Source of the DNA: Thermomicrobiales bacterium
GTDB lineage: Bacteria > Chloroflexota > Chloroflexia > Thermomicrobiales > UBA6265
Assembly (NCBI GenBank): GCA_041390825.1
Contig: JAWKPF010000037.1
Coordinates: forward strand, 1-37,811
Direction of reading: 5' to 3'
Length of the DNA: 37,811 nucleotides
Part shown: one piece after another, positions 25,529 to 33,305 of the stretch
Layout of the letters: each line of letters opens with the position of its first letter
Numbering within the stretch: the first letter of the stretch is position 1
Translations under genes and position numbers: made by a program
The notes under the pieces: generated by a model
Told to the model about the DNA's origin: nothing
What the model saw: the letters and a program-made list of their open reading frames with translations, nothing else
Database searches by the model: none

Positions 25529-26878
25529 ATGTTCGAGACATTGTCCGACCGCCTGAACCAGTCGCTTGGGAAGCTTTCGCGTAAGGGCCATCTGACGGAA
25601 CAAGACGTCGATGAGGCCATGCGTGAGGTGCGGCGCGCGCTTTTGGAGGCGGATGTCAATTTCAAGGTAGCCAAGGATTTCATCGCGGCAGTTCGTGAGC
25701 GCGCGGTCGGGCAGGACGTGCTCAAGTCGCTGACTCCGGGCCAAACCGTGATCTCGATCGTCAACGACGAACTCATCAATATCCTGGGCAACGAACGAGA
25801 ACCGCTGGCTCTGCCAGATCGGCCACCGCAGATCATCATGATGGTTGGCTTGCAGGGATCGGGCAAGACCACACATGCCGCCAAGCTCGCTACCCTCCTT
25901 CGCAAGGAGGGCCGCTTGCCACTGCTGGTCGCGGCGGACGTCTATCGGCCGGCCGCGATCAAACAGTTGCAGACGCTGGGCCGTCAGATCGACGTTCCCG
26001 TCTATGAAGAAGGAACTACTGCCGATCCGGTGCAGATCGCTCAGAACGCGATTCAGTTCGCCAAAGAGCGCGGATACAGCACGGTCATCATCGACACCGC
26101 CGGCCGCCTCCAGATCGACGAACGGATGATGGCCGAGGTCGCCGCCATCGAGCAGACAGTCCACCCGACTGAAATCCTCCTCGTGGCTGACGCCATGACC
26201 GGTCAGGAAGCCGTGAACGTGGCCGAAGCCTTCAACAACGCGCTCGGCATCAGTGGACTCATTCTCACCAAGATGGACGGGGATGCGCGCGGCGGCGCGG
26301 CGCTCTCGATCCGCGCGGTCACCGGCGTGCCGATCAAGTTCATCGGCACCGGCGAGAAGATGGATGCGATCGAGCCGTTCTATCCTCAGCGGCTTGCAAG
26401 CCGTATCCTGGGGATGGGCGACGTGCTTTCGCTCATCGAGCGAGCCAGCGAGCAAACCAACGAAGAGGATGCCAAGGATCTTCAGGCTCGCCTGACCAAA
26501 GGGCAGTTCAATCTCGAGGACTTCCTCGACCAGATCCAGAAAATCAAGAAGATGGGTCCGCTCAATCAGCTCCTCGAGATGATTCCCGGCATGGGCGCCC
26601 AGCTCCGCCAGGCCAAAGCTCAGATCTCTGACGACGACTACAAGCGGATCGAGGCGATCATCTACTCGATGACGACCGAGGAACGTCGCCGGCCGCAGAT
26701 CATCGACGGGCGTCGCAGGCGGCGAATTGCCAAGGGCAGCGGGACCTCCCGGGAAGAAGTCTCTCAGCTGTTGAAGCAGTTCGAAGAGATGCGCAAGATG
26801 ATGGCGCAGATGGGGAACATGACCAAGAAAGGCCGACTGCCCAAGGGACTGCAGGGTCTCCCGTTCGACTTCAACTAA
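25529..26878 (+). CDS. ffh: Signal recognition particle protein Ffh
   Basis: SRP54-type GTPase that binds 4.5S RNA and signal peptides. N and G domains: LEADVNFKVAKDFI, VGLQGSGKTTHAAKLA, AADVYRPAAIKQL, IDTAGRLQIDERM and LTKMDGDARGGAAL. The linker GMGDVLSLIERA leads to the M domain, with KKMGPLNQLLEMIPGM and a Met-rich helix EEMRKMMAQMGNMTKKG that contacts RNA and signal sequences. 449 residues is normal. It is almost contiguous with ftsY, so the two partners are co-expressed. The 4.5S RNA gene is not seen in this window. Confidence 0.97.
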   Translation: MFETLSDRLNQSLGKLSRKGHLTEQDVDEAMREVRRALLEADVNFKVAKDFIAAVRERAVGQDVLKSLTPGQTVISIVNDELINILGNEREPLALPDRPPQIIMMVGLQGSGKTTHAAKLATLLRKEGRLPLLVAADVYRPAAIKQLQTLGRQIDVPVYEEGTTADPVQIAQNAIQFAKERGYSTVIIDTAGRLQIDERMMAEVAAIEQTVHPTEILLVADAMTGQEAVNVAEAFNNALGISGLILTKMDGDARGGAALSIRAVTGVPIKFIGTGEKMDAIEPFYPQRLASRILGMGDVLSLIERASEQTNEEDAKDLQARLTKGQFNLEDFLDQIQKIKKMGPLNQLLEMIPGMGAQLRQAKAQISDDDYKRIEAIIYSMTTEERRRPQIIDGRRRRRIAKGSGTSREEVSQLLKQFEEMRKMMAQMGNMTKKGRLPKGLQGLPFDFN

Positions 26879-26889
26879 CCATTCGTTAG

Positions 26890-26919
26890 TTGGTAATTCT
26901 CCCTCAGGGCGGGTACAAT
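26890..26919 (+). promoter_or_regulatory. Promoter of the glutaredoxin-PDZ gene
   Basis: TTGGTA (26890-26895) and TACAAT (26914-26919) lie 18 bases apart in the gap after ffh, about 40 bases before the ATG. Both hexamers are good matches. Confidence 0.6.
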
Positions 26920-26960
26920 TTCCTCATTATGACGATCGCTTTCCGACCTGAAAGGCAACC

Positions 26961-27509
26961 ATGAGCGCAACCGGAGTTACCGTCTACACCACCTCGACTT
27001 GTCCATGGTGCGACCGCGTCAAGGACTATCTCGGCAAGGCTGGCGTCCCTTTCCAGGAGAAGAAGGTCGATAGCGACTACGAGGCCGCCATGGAGATGAT
27101 CCAGCGGTCCGGTCAGCAGGGTGTTCCTGTCATCGCCGCCGACAATGACGTGATCGTCGGTTTCGACCAGCCACGGCTCGCCCGGATCGTCGATCGGTAT
27201 GGCAAGGCCAAGCGGGCCCCGCTGGGCTTGCTGGCCGCCGACAGCGAGTCGTACTTCTCCAATCATCCTGAGATCGCCGCTATCTATCCGGAAGGGACGC
27301 GTGGCATCTATGTCGGAGAAGTCAAGCCCAATAGCGTTGCCGACAAGGCCGGCATTCGACGCGGAGATGTTGTCACGTCGGTTGCTGGGAAGCGTGTAAA
27401 GAACATGGCCACGCTCGATCAATTGATCGACACGCTCGAGGCGGGTCAGCACGTCAGCGCGCGCTATGTTCGACCGGACGAGAGCGGCGAGACCATCTTC
27501 CAGTTCTAG
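26961..27509 (+). CDS. Glutaredoxin-PDZ fusion protein
   Basis: Residues 5-82 are a small glutaredoxin/NrdH-type domain. It has active site C14-PW-C17 (TTSTCPWCDRVKDYL), the cis-proline loop GVPVIAADNDVIVGFDQ, and a following helix. A ~20-residue linker leads to a PDZ domain at ~105-180, seen in GIYVGEVKPNSVADKAGIRR, GDVVTSVAGKRV and TLDQLIDTL. No signal peptide or membrane helix is present, so it should act in the cytoplasm as a thiol-disulfide oxidoreductase whose PDZ part recognises a peptide end or regulates access. It has its own promoter and terminator. AAAGG lies upstream of the ATG. Each domain is clear; the combined role is unknown. Confidence 0.85.
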   Translation: MSATGVTVYTTSTCPWCDRVKDYLGKAGVPFQEKKVDSDYEAAMEMIQRSGQQGVPVIAADNDVIVGFDQPRLARIVDRYGKAKRAPLGLLAADSESYFSNHPEIAAIYPEGTRGIYVGEVKPNSVADKAGIRRGDVVTSVAGKRVKNMATLDQLIDTLEAGQHVSARYVRPDESGETIFQF

Positions 27510-27528
27510 CCCGGATTTGTCCTGAGCC

Positions 27529-27561
27529 GACCGCACCCGCCACACTGGGTGCGGTCGTTTT
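27529..27561 (+). terminator. Rho-independent terminator after the glutaredoxin-PDZ gene
   Basis: GACCGCACCC and GGGTGCGGTC form a perfect 10-bp stem with an 8-base loop, followed by GTTTT. It lies 20 bases after the stop codon. Confidence 0.85.
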
Positions 27562-27591
27562 CGATTCGTCACGCAACGATGGGCGCTTGCC

Positions 27592-28080
27592 ATGCTCGAC
27601 CCAACCAATCAGGACATCGCGCTCCGGTTGACGATTGCCCTGCTCTGCGGAGGAATCATTGGGCTCGATCGCGAGGTGCGCTCGCACTCGGCGGGAATGC
27701 GCACACATGCGCTTGCGGCAGAAGGAGCCGCGCTCTTCACCTTGGCAGGTATCTTGATCGCAAGCGAAGCCCGTTCGAGCGGATTTGTCGGCGCCGACCC
27801 GAGCCGCGTCGCCTCGACGGTGGCGCAAGGAATCGGGTTTCTCGCGGCAGGAGTCATTTTCGGCTCAGCGGCGAGGGTCAAAGGGCTCACAACTGCTGCT
27901 GGACTATGGGCAACCGCAGCGATCGGTGTGGTCTGCGGAGCCGGGTTCTTTTTCCCCGCGGTCTACGCCACCATCGCCACGGTCGTCGTCCTCTCGTTCT
28001 TCAAAGTCCTCGAAGACAAGATTTCCAGCCGGTTCACGAGTCATGACGACGATTCGCATCTTCGGCATCAGGACGATTGA
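27592..28080 (+). CDS. MgtC/SapB family membrane protein
   Basis: Integral membrane protein of the MgtC family; relatives affect magnesium homeostasis or F-type ATPase activity. The family signature GGIIGLDREVRSHSAGMRTH is followed by about four hydrophobic helices, including GIGFLAAGVIFGSAARVKGL and TTAAGLWATAAIGV. At 162 residues it is the short form, lacking the ~60-residue C-terminal regulatory domain of Salmonella MgtC. The ribosome site is weak. It ends just before the convergent trmH-like gene. Confidence 0.88.
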   Translation: MLDPTNQDIALRLTIALLCGGIIGLDREVRSHSAGMRTHALAAEGAALFTLAGILIASEARSSGFVGADPSRVASTVAQGIGFLAAGVIFGSAARVKGLTTAAGLWATAAIGVVCGAGFFFPAVYATIATVVVLSFFKVLEDKISSRFTSHDDDSHLRHQDD

Positions 28081-28084
28081 TCCG

Positions 28085-28741
28085 TTAGCGTTTCTCCCAT
28101 TCCGCCGCGAGCAACTCCACCCTTTCGGCCCCCAATTGGGATGCGGCGTAACAGCCGGCAGCCTCACGCTGCCGATATGCCTCGTAGAGCAGGACCGCGC
28201 AGGCGACCGAGATGTTCAGGCTTCGGATCATGCCCACCATCGGAATCGTCACGATCTGGTCGGCGCCCGACAAGGCGTCGTCGGTAAGGCCGCGCATCTC
28301 ATTGCCCAGCACGATCGCGACCGGCGTCGTCAGGTCGACTGCTCCCATCGGCAAAGCCTTCGCACCGCCCCCGGTCGCCAGAATCGAGAATCCGTCTGCC
28401 CGAAGCGCGGCATAGCTCTCGACGATCGAGGGGAACTCGAGAACGTCTATCCACTTTGCTGCGCTGCCTGAAGACCGCCGCGAGAACTTCTTGTGCGGCT
28501 TGGTGGCAGGGTCTCGGGTGATGTGAACTGTCATCGCTCCCACCGCGTCGCAGCTCCGCAAGACCGCCGCGATATTGTGTGGATCGTGCACATTCTCGAG
28601 CACCACGATCAGATCAGGTTGTCGTCGCTCGAGCACTTCATGGATGCGCTCGATGCGGCGGCTGGTGCGCGGAAATCGCGAGTCTTTGGCAGGAGCCTGC
28701 TTCGAAAGTTGACGGCGGTCGGTGATGAAAGGGTCGGTCAT
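28085..28741 (-). CDS. TrmH/SpoU-family RNA 2'-O-methyltransferase
   Basis: SPOUT-class SAM-dependent methyltransferase, probably TrmH-type, methylating the ribose of G18 in tRNA. Motif 1 is ENVHDPHNIAAVLRSCDAVG; motif 2 VAIVLGNEMRGL; motif 3 IPMVGMIRSLNISVACAVLL. All three are nearly consensus and form the knotted active site. The N-terminal RRIERIHEVLERRQPDL favours TrmH over other SpoU proteins. 218 residues is normal. It starts three bases after the SprT-like gene, implying a two-gene operon. Confidence 0.9.
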   Translation of the reverse strand: MTDPFITDRRQLSKQAPAKDSRFPRTSRRIERIHEVLERRQPDLIVVLENVHDPHNIAAVLRSCDAVGAMTVHITRDPATKPHKKFSRRSSGSAAKWIDVLEFPSIVESYAALRADGFSILATGGGAKALPMGAVDLTTPVAIVLGNEMRGLTDDALSGADQIVTIPMVGMIRSLNISVACAVLLYEAYRQREAAGCYAASQLGAERVELLAAEWEKR

Positions 28742-28744
28742 CGA

Positions 28745-29296
28745 TCAGGCTGCGTCGCGGTCGATCGTCCGCACGATACGAAGCTGATACCGGCGATCGA
28801 ACGTGGGCGAGCAACGCCCACACGACCAAACTCCGACACGGCTGCGTGGCACCTCCGTTTTGCAATTGGGGCAGGCATAGACATATTTCGGGGTACGCCG
28901 TTTCACCGGCTTGACGCAGGTGCGGACTTCTTCCATCGTCGCCCCGGTCAACTCACTCACCTGCACTGCAATGCGGTCGTACCCATGTTTGGCATGCCTG
29001 CGGCGGTCGCCGTCGATCCGGTGGCGCATATGTAGCAATTCTTCACAAACAACGATCTCCAGCGACTTCGGCTGCGATAGATCGATTCGCTTGAGATTGA
29101 TCAGAATGAGATGCTTGCCACGGCCCGGGTGATAGACATAGGCTCCTCCGATGGAACCGCCGACCCGACGCCCGACCCACTCGTTGTATCGCGTGCGGTT
29201 GGTGGTGATCCAAAGATCGGATGTGGGGAGCGCGAGCCGTGCAGTATATGTATCTACCAACGCGGCGATGCGCGCGTCGTCGGTGTCGAGAATCAT
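28745..29296 (-). CDS. SprT-like protein with altered zinc motif and C-terminal zinc ribbon
   Basis: Residues ~10-125 resemble the SprT/Spartan metalloprotease-like domain: a GGSIGGAYVYHPG strand, then IVVCEELLHMRHRIDG. In SprT proteins the central helix has HExxH; here the matching residues are E85-E86-L-L-H89, so the first His is replaced by Glu. A further HG (H104) fits the third ligand. The C-terminal part is a zinc ribbon with CPNC and CGRC pairs. It may be a non-proteolytic relative or use a different metal set. 183 residues. No function is assigned. Confidence 0.65.
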   Translation of the reverse strand: MILDTDDARIAALVDTYTARLALPTSDLWITTNRTRYNEWVGRRVGGSIGGAYVYHPGRGKHLILINLKRIDLSQPKSLEIVVCEELLHMRHRIDGDRRRHAKHGYDRIAVQVSELTGATMEEVRTCVKPVKRRTPKYVYACPNCKTEVPRSRVGVWSCGRCSPTFDRRYQLRIVRTIDRDAA

Positions 29297-29401
29297 GGTG
29301 AAAGAACGCCTCGTGCAGATGAGTGGGGAACCAACATTCGCAACCTGCTGGAAGCAGGCGGGTTGCCATTCTACTCGTCACGATGCGAGTCGGAACAGCC
29401 G

Positions 29402-29804
29402 ATGAGCGATTCTGCCCTGGAGCGGCCGCATCTCGCGATCGTCACCGACGATCTGTCGCTGTCTCATTTCCTCACCGAAGGCCTGCTCTACAGGGGTTCT
29501 GGACGAGCGCGATCGGGAGCGGATTGCAGTTCCTCGAAGTCTTGCGGTTGCGATCGTTCGATGCTGTCTTGCTCGATGCTGGAATTGGGGACATCTCGGC
29601 CGAGGAGGTCATCCGCCGCATGCGAGGGACTTCGGACCGGGTGGATGCCGGTTCGCCACGAAGCGTCATGCCGGCGATCGTAGTCGCCGGCGTCCCGGGG
29701 AGATCTCGCTCGATGCCGTCACCGATGCAGGAGGTCAGCTCCTGCTCGAGCCGCCGTTGGAGATCGAAGAAGTGGGCGCGATCCTGCAACGATTGTTGAG
29801 CTAG
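29402..29804 (+). pseudogene. Stand-alone receiver-like domain protein, frameshifted twice in this sequence
   Basis: Joining three frames gives about 134 residues: HLAIVTDDLSLSHFLTEGLL, then GLQFLEVLRLRSFDAVLLDA, then a LLLEPPLEIEEVGAILQRLL end. It has the layout of a CheY-like receiver with possible phospho-acceptor Asp in VLLDAGIGD. The first DD pair is also fitting. Breaks lie at the G runs 29493-29496 and 29697-29700, each repaired by one extra G. No output domain follows. The 3' end overlaps phoU by four bases. It may be intact in the organism if these are assembly errors. Confidence 0.6.
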
Positions 29805-30463
29805 GCCGGAATGTACGCCTCGGCAATGTTCCCCGTCACGGAATAGACCACGAACTCGCAGATGTTTTCCGTTCGGTCCCCAATGCGCTCCAGATTGTGC
29901 GCAGCCCAGAGAAGATGCGTCGCCCGGTTGATGGTGCGCTGATCTTCCATCATGAACGTCAACAACTCGCGATAGACCTGGTTATAGAGTTGGTCGATTT
30001 CGTCATCTCTCGCCATCGTTTTTCTGGCAAGTTCGACGTCCGACGTAATGAACGCATCGATCGCGCTCGAAAGCATGCTTCGCGCCACGGATGACATGCG
30101 GGGAATATCCACGAGCGGTTTCAAGGGTGGCTCATCTGCGGTGAGCAGGGCAATTTCGCGTTGCCTGCAGCGTGGTCGCCCATACGTTCGAGCTCGGAGA
30201 TGATGTGCAGACCCAGCAACGATCTGCCGAAGATCGCCAGCCATTGGAGCTTGCATGGCGATCACCGCAAGCGCTTCGCTCTCCAGTCCCCACCGGAGCT
30301 CGTTGATGTCGTGATCGGCGCTCACGACCTGTTGCGCGAGCTCGATATCCTGATTCTTGAGGGCATCAGTCGAACGGGCTATTGCTTTGTCAGCCATCGA
30401 GCTCAGCTGCACCACCTGGTCTCTCAGGTGACTGAGACTCCGCATGTACTGTTCGCGGGTCAT
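29801..30463 (-). CDS. phoU: Phosphate transport regulator PhoU (internal frame-shifted stretch)
   Basis: PhoU negatively regulates Pho signalling and couples the Pst transporter to it. Two three-helix repeats are present: residues 1-80 (LRDQVVQLSSMADKAIARST) and ~110-215 (ARSMLSSAIDAFI, ending NLERIGDRTENICEFVVYSV). The middle ~20 residues read as nonsense. Removing one G at the 30212-30214 C run (plus strand) and adding one base at 30156-30158 restores LHIISELERMGDHAAGNAKI, the conserved first E-x-x-x-D metal motif. The two changes compensate, so the frame stays open. GGGAGA precedes ATG 30463. It is the last gene of the pst operon. Confidence 0.9.
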   Translation of the reverse strand: MTREQYMRSLSHLRDQVVQLSSMADKAIARSTDALKNQDIELAQQVVSADHDINELRWGLESEALAVIAMQAPMAGDLRQIVAGSAHHLRARTYGRPRCRQREIALLTADEPPLKPLVDIPRMSSVARSMLSSAIDAFITSDVELARKTMARDDEIDQLYNQVYRELLTFMMEDQRTINRATHLLWAAHNLERIGDRTENICEFVVYSVTGNIAEAYIPA

Positions 30464-30490
30464 GGTGTCTCCCTTCTTTCGACAGGTCGC

Positions 30491-31312
30491 CTATCCAAAG
30501 CGCCCGGTGATGTAGTCTTCGGTTCGGCCGTCACGTGGGTTGGTGAAAAGCTCGCGCGTTGGGCTCGATTCGATCAGTGTGCCCATTCGGTTCTCTCCAA
30601 GTGAGAAGAAGACCGTTTGATCGGAAACGCGCGCTGCTTGCTGCATATTGTGCGTCACGATAGCGATTGTGTAGTTTTGCGCGAGTTCCCGCATGAGGTC
30701 CTCGATGCGCAGCGTCGAGATGGGGTCCAGCGCCGAGCACGGCTCATCCATCAGGATTACGTCCGGATTGTTCGCCAGCGCCCGGGCGATGCAGAGTCGC
30801 TGCTGCTGGCCGCCAGAGAGCGCGAGACCGCTCTGATCGAGCTTGTCCTTGACTTCGTCCCATAACGCGGCCGAGCGAAGACACCATTCGACCAACTCAT
30901 CCATTCCCTTGCGAATCCCGTTGACCTTGGCGCCCCATGCGACATTGTCATAGATGCTCTTGGGAAAGGGGTTCGGCTTCTGGAAGACCATGCCGATCCT
31001 ACGGCGAACCATCACCGGGTCGACATTCGATCCCAGGATGTTCTCACCATGGAAGCGAATCTCCCCTTCCACACGCGCGGACGGAATGAGATCGTTCATC
31101 CGATTGATACAGCGGAGCACTGTGCTCTTCCCGCAGCCAGACGGTCCGATCAGGGCGGTGATTTGGTTCTTCGCAATGTCGAAGGTCACATCGCCAACGG
31201 CATGAAAGCTTCCGTAGTACACATTCAAGTTGTTTATGTCGATAAGCGGCTCACCGGCGGCGGAATTGACCGGCGCGTCGAGCAGACTGGTTCGTTCGAG
31301 CTGTTGTGTCAT
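30491..31312 (-). CDS. pstB: Phosphate ABC transporter ATP-binding protein PstB
   Basis: ATPase of the high-affinity phosphate importer. It shows the LNVYYGSFHAVGDVTFDI opening, Walker A GPSGCGKSTVLRCINRMNDL, signature LSGGQQQRLCIARALA, Walker B VILMDEPCSALDP and the switch His in IVTHNMQQAARVSDQ. The 'MVFQKPNPFPKSIYDNVAWG' Q-loop is typical of PstB. I start at ATG 31312 rather than the upstream in-frame codon at 31354, which lies inside pstA. About 273 residues. No indels, unlike its neighbours. Confidence 0.96.
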   Translation of the reverse strand: MTQQLERTSLLDAPVNSAAGEPLIDINNLNVYYGSFHAVGDVTFDIAKNQITALIGPSGCGKSTVLRCINRMNDLIPSARVEGEIRFHGENILGSNVDPVMVRRRIGMVFQKPNPFPKSIYDNVAWGAKVNGIRKGMDELVEWCLRSAALWDEVKDKLDQSGLALSGGQQQRLCIARALANNPDVILMDEPCSALDPISTLRIEDLMRELAQNYTIAIVTHNMQQAARVSDQTVFFSLGENRMGTLIESSPTRELFTNPRDGRTEDYITGRFG

Positions 31313-31316
31313 GGGA

Positions 31317-32221
31317 CTACCACCGTGTCCTGGAGCTAAACCGCTGCCGGACAATGATCGCGATGAGATTCATGGAGATGAGCAACGCGAGCAGCACGAT
31401 GATGCCAGCCGCGGCCAGGTCTCTAAACTCCGTTTGGGGACGGGACATCCAGTTGTAGATCTGGATCGGAATGGTCGTGTAGGAATCGAAAAACCCGCTT
31501 GGTTTGGCCGTGACGAATCCGGCAGCGCCCGCCACGAGCAAGGGCGCGGTCTCGCCGATTGCTCGGGACACGGCAAGGATCACACCGGTCAGAATGCCGG
31601 GTACGCGGCCGGGAGAACGTGCGAGGCCGTGACCTGCCAGCGCGTGGCTCCAACGCCGTATGCGGCCTCCCGTAGCGACCAAGGGATCGCCTTCAGCGCT
31701 TCCTGGCTGGCAATGATGATGACCGGCAAGCTCAGGGAGGCCATGGTCAGCGCCCTCCAGCGAGCACCACGCGGCCAAGATTGAGCCACTCGACAAAGAT
31801 GCCAAGCCCAAGCAAGCCATAAACGACCGATGGCACGCCTGCCAGGTTCGAAATGTTGATCTGGAGCATGCGGGTCCAGCGGTTCTTGGGCGCGTACTCC
31901 TCGAGATAAATGGCGGCAGCCACTCCCATGGGGAATGCCACGAGCAATGTGAGCGAAATGATCCAAAGCGTGCCGGAGATGGCGATGCTGAGCCCCGCCT
32001 TTTCTCCGGCTTACGCGACGGCGGGTTCGTCAACAGCCCCCAGTTGAGCCAATCCCAGCCGCGCTGGAAGATGTACCAAAGGAGAACCACCAGGGCGCCG
32101 ACCGCAAGGAGCGTGGCAGTCAGAGCACCCAGCGCCCGACGGAGGCGATCCGCTGACGGCCAGGGAGATTCCCCGTGTCCGAAAGCGAACCAGACTGCGG
32201 CACGAAAGACTCGGCGCTCAT
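31317..32221 (-). pseudogene. pstA: Phosphate ABC transporter permease PstA, broken by four apparent single-base deletions
   Basis: Membrane permease of the phosphate importer. Correcting four indels restores a continuous protein of about 302 residues. Recognisable pieces are LLWYIFQRGWDWLNWGLLTN, VAFPMGVAAAIYLEEYAPKN, LPVIIIASQEALKAIPWSLR (near the EAA loop, EAAYGVGATRWQ) and ILTGVILAVSRAIGETAPLL. Breaks lie near 32171-32174 (C run), 32000-32003 (T run), 31753-31755 (C run) and 31602-31604, each a missing base. The start overlaps the pstC stop (ATGA), and the stop is four bases before pstB. The intact surroundings suggest sequence error rather than gene loss. Confidence 0.85.
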
Positions 32222-33225
32222 TCGTATTCCTCCCGGAACCGGTGCACGAACCAATGGCTGAAGATGTTCAACGCCAGCGTCATGACAAAGAGCAGGAGCC
32301 CGACAGCGAATAGCGAGTAGTAGATCGTCGAGCGCGCGGGGCGTCCCCGGAAACCACCTGGACGATATAGCCAGTCATGGTCTCGCCGGGTCCGAGCGGA
32401 TTCGTCACCATCTGCGCTTTCGATCCGGCCGCGAGCGCCACGATCATGGTCTCACCAACCGCGCGTGACGCCGCGAGAATGAACGAGGCGACGATGCCCG
32501 GACAGCGCCGCCGGCACGATGATGCGCCCCGAAACCTCCAGCTTGGTGGCGCCGAGTGCATAGGCGCCTTCGCGCATCGAGCGCGGCACAGCGCGAATTG
32601 CGTCTTCGGAGAACGAGGCAATGAGCGGCACGATCATGATTCCGACGGCGATCGCCGCGGCCAACACGTTGTAGACACTCGTCTGGGTCCAGATTCGCTT
32701 CAGAATGTCCGGGGTAATGAATGTCAGCGCGAAGAAACCGTAGATGATGGTCGGGATACCGGCCAGCAATTCCAGCACCGGTTTCAAAATGGCGCGCATT
32801 CGGGGAGACGCGTACTCGCTCAGATAAATGGCGCTCATCAACCCAATCGGCACCGCGATCACCATCGAGAGGAGCGTGACCATCAGCGTAGCGGAGACCA
32901 ACGGCAGGACACCCCACTCTTGCTGATTCTGAAAGAGCGCTGTCCAGGTGGTCCCGGTCAGGAAGTCGACGACAGACACGTCCGCAAAGAAGTTGACCGC
33001 TTGCGCCAGCAACACCACCACGATCCCAATCGTGGTCAGGACGGAAACCACCGCGCATGCGAGCAGAATGTACCCAGCGGCCTTTTCGGTCAGGTGCTGT
33101 CGTCGCAACAGATCCTGATCGACGTAGGAGTGACCGGGCCGAAAAAACGGCACAGTCTCGGTTCCAATGTCTGTGCCTGTCGTCGGATCGATCGCCATGA
33201 ATGAACTTCGCTCAGCGGTTGCCAT
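32218..33225 (-). pseudogene. pstC: Phosphate ABC transporter permease PstC, broken by two single-base indels
   Basis: Partner permease of PstA. The first ~240 residues read cleanly: one lead helix, VLPLVSATLMVTLLSMVIAV, SAIYLSEYASPRMRAILKPV, LLAGIPTIIYGFFALTFITP and the EAA-type loop MREGAYALGATKLEVSGRII. After a one-base insertion in the C run 32497-32499 it continues GIVASFILAASRAVGETMIV. After a one-base deletion in the GC repeat near 32331-32337 it ends FAVGLLLFVMTLALNIFSHW. The corrected length is about 335 residues, normal for PstC. A hairpin separates it from pstS. Confidence 0.85.
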
Positions 33226-33257
33226 GCGTATTAAACCGCACCTCTTCCTGACGCGAC

Positions 33258-33284
33258 GGACGGCTCCGAGTGTCGGAGCCGTCC
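33258..33284 (-). promoter_or_regulatory. Strong hairpin between pstS and pstC, likely attenuator or mRNA stabiliser
   Basis: GGACGGCTCCGA and TCGGAGCCGTCC form a perfect 12-bp stem with a GTG loop in the 80-base pstS-pstC gap. There is no T run in the direction of transcription. Its position fits a stem that partly stops transcription or protects the pstS message, giving more binding protein than permease. Confidence 0.6.
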
Positions 33285-33305
33285 CAAGCGGAAAGACGGT
33301 CTTGC

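Noticed and set aside
26879..26960. Possible 6S or other small RNA after ffh
   Set aside because: The gap is only 82 bases and is accounted for by a promoter and ribosome site; no stable fold was seen.
29801..33225. True pseudogenisation of the pst operon
   Set aside because: Every break is one base, mostly in short homopolymers, and family motifs on both sides are intact. This pattern favours sequencing or assembly error.
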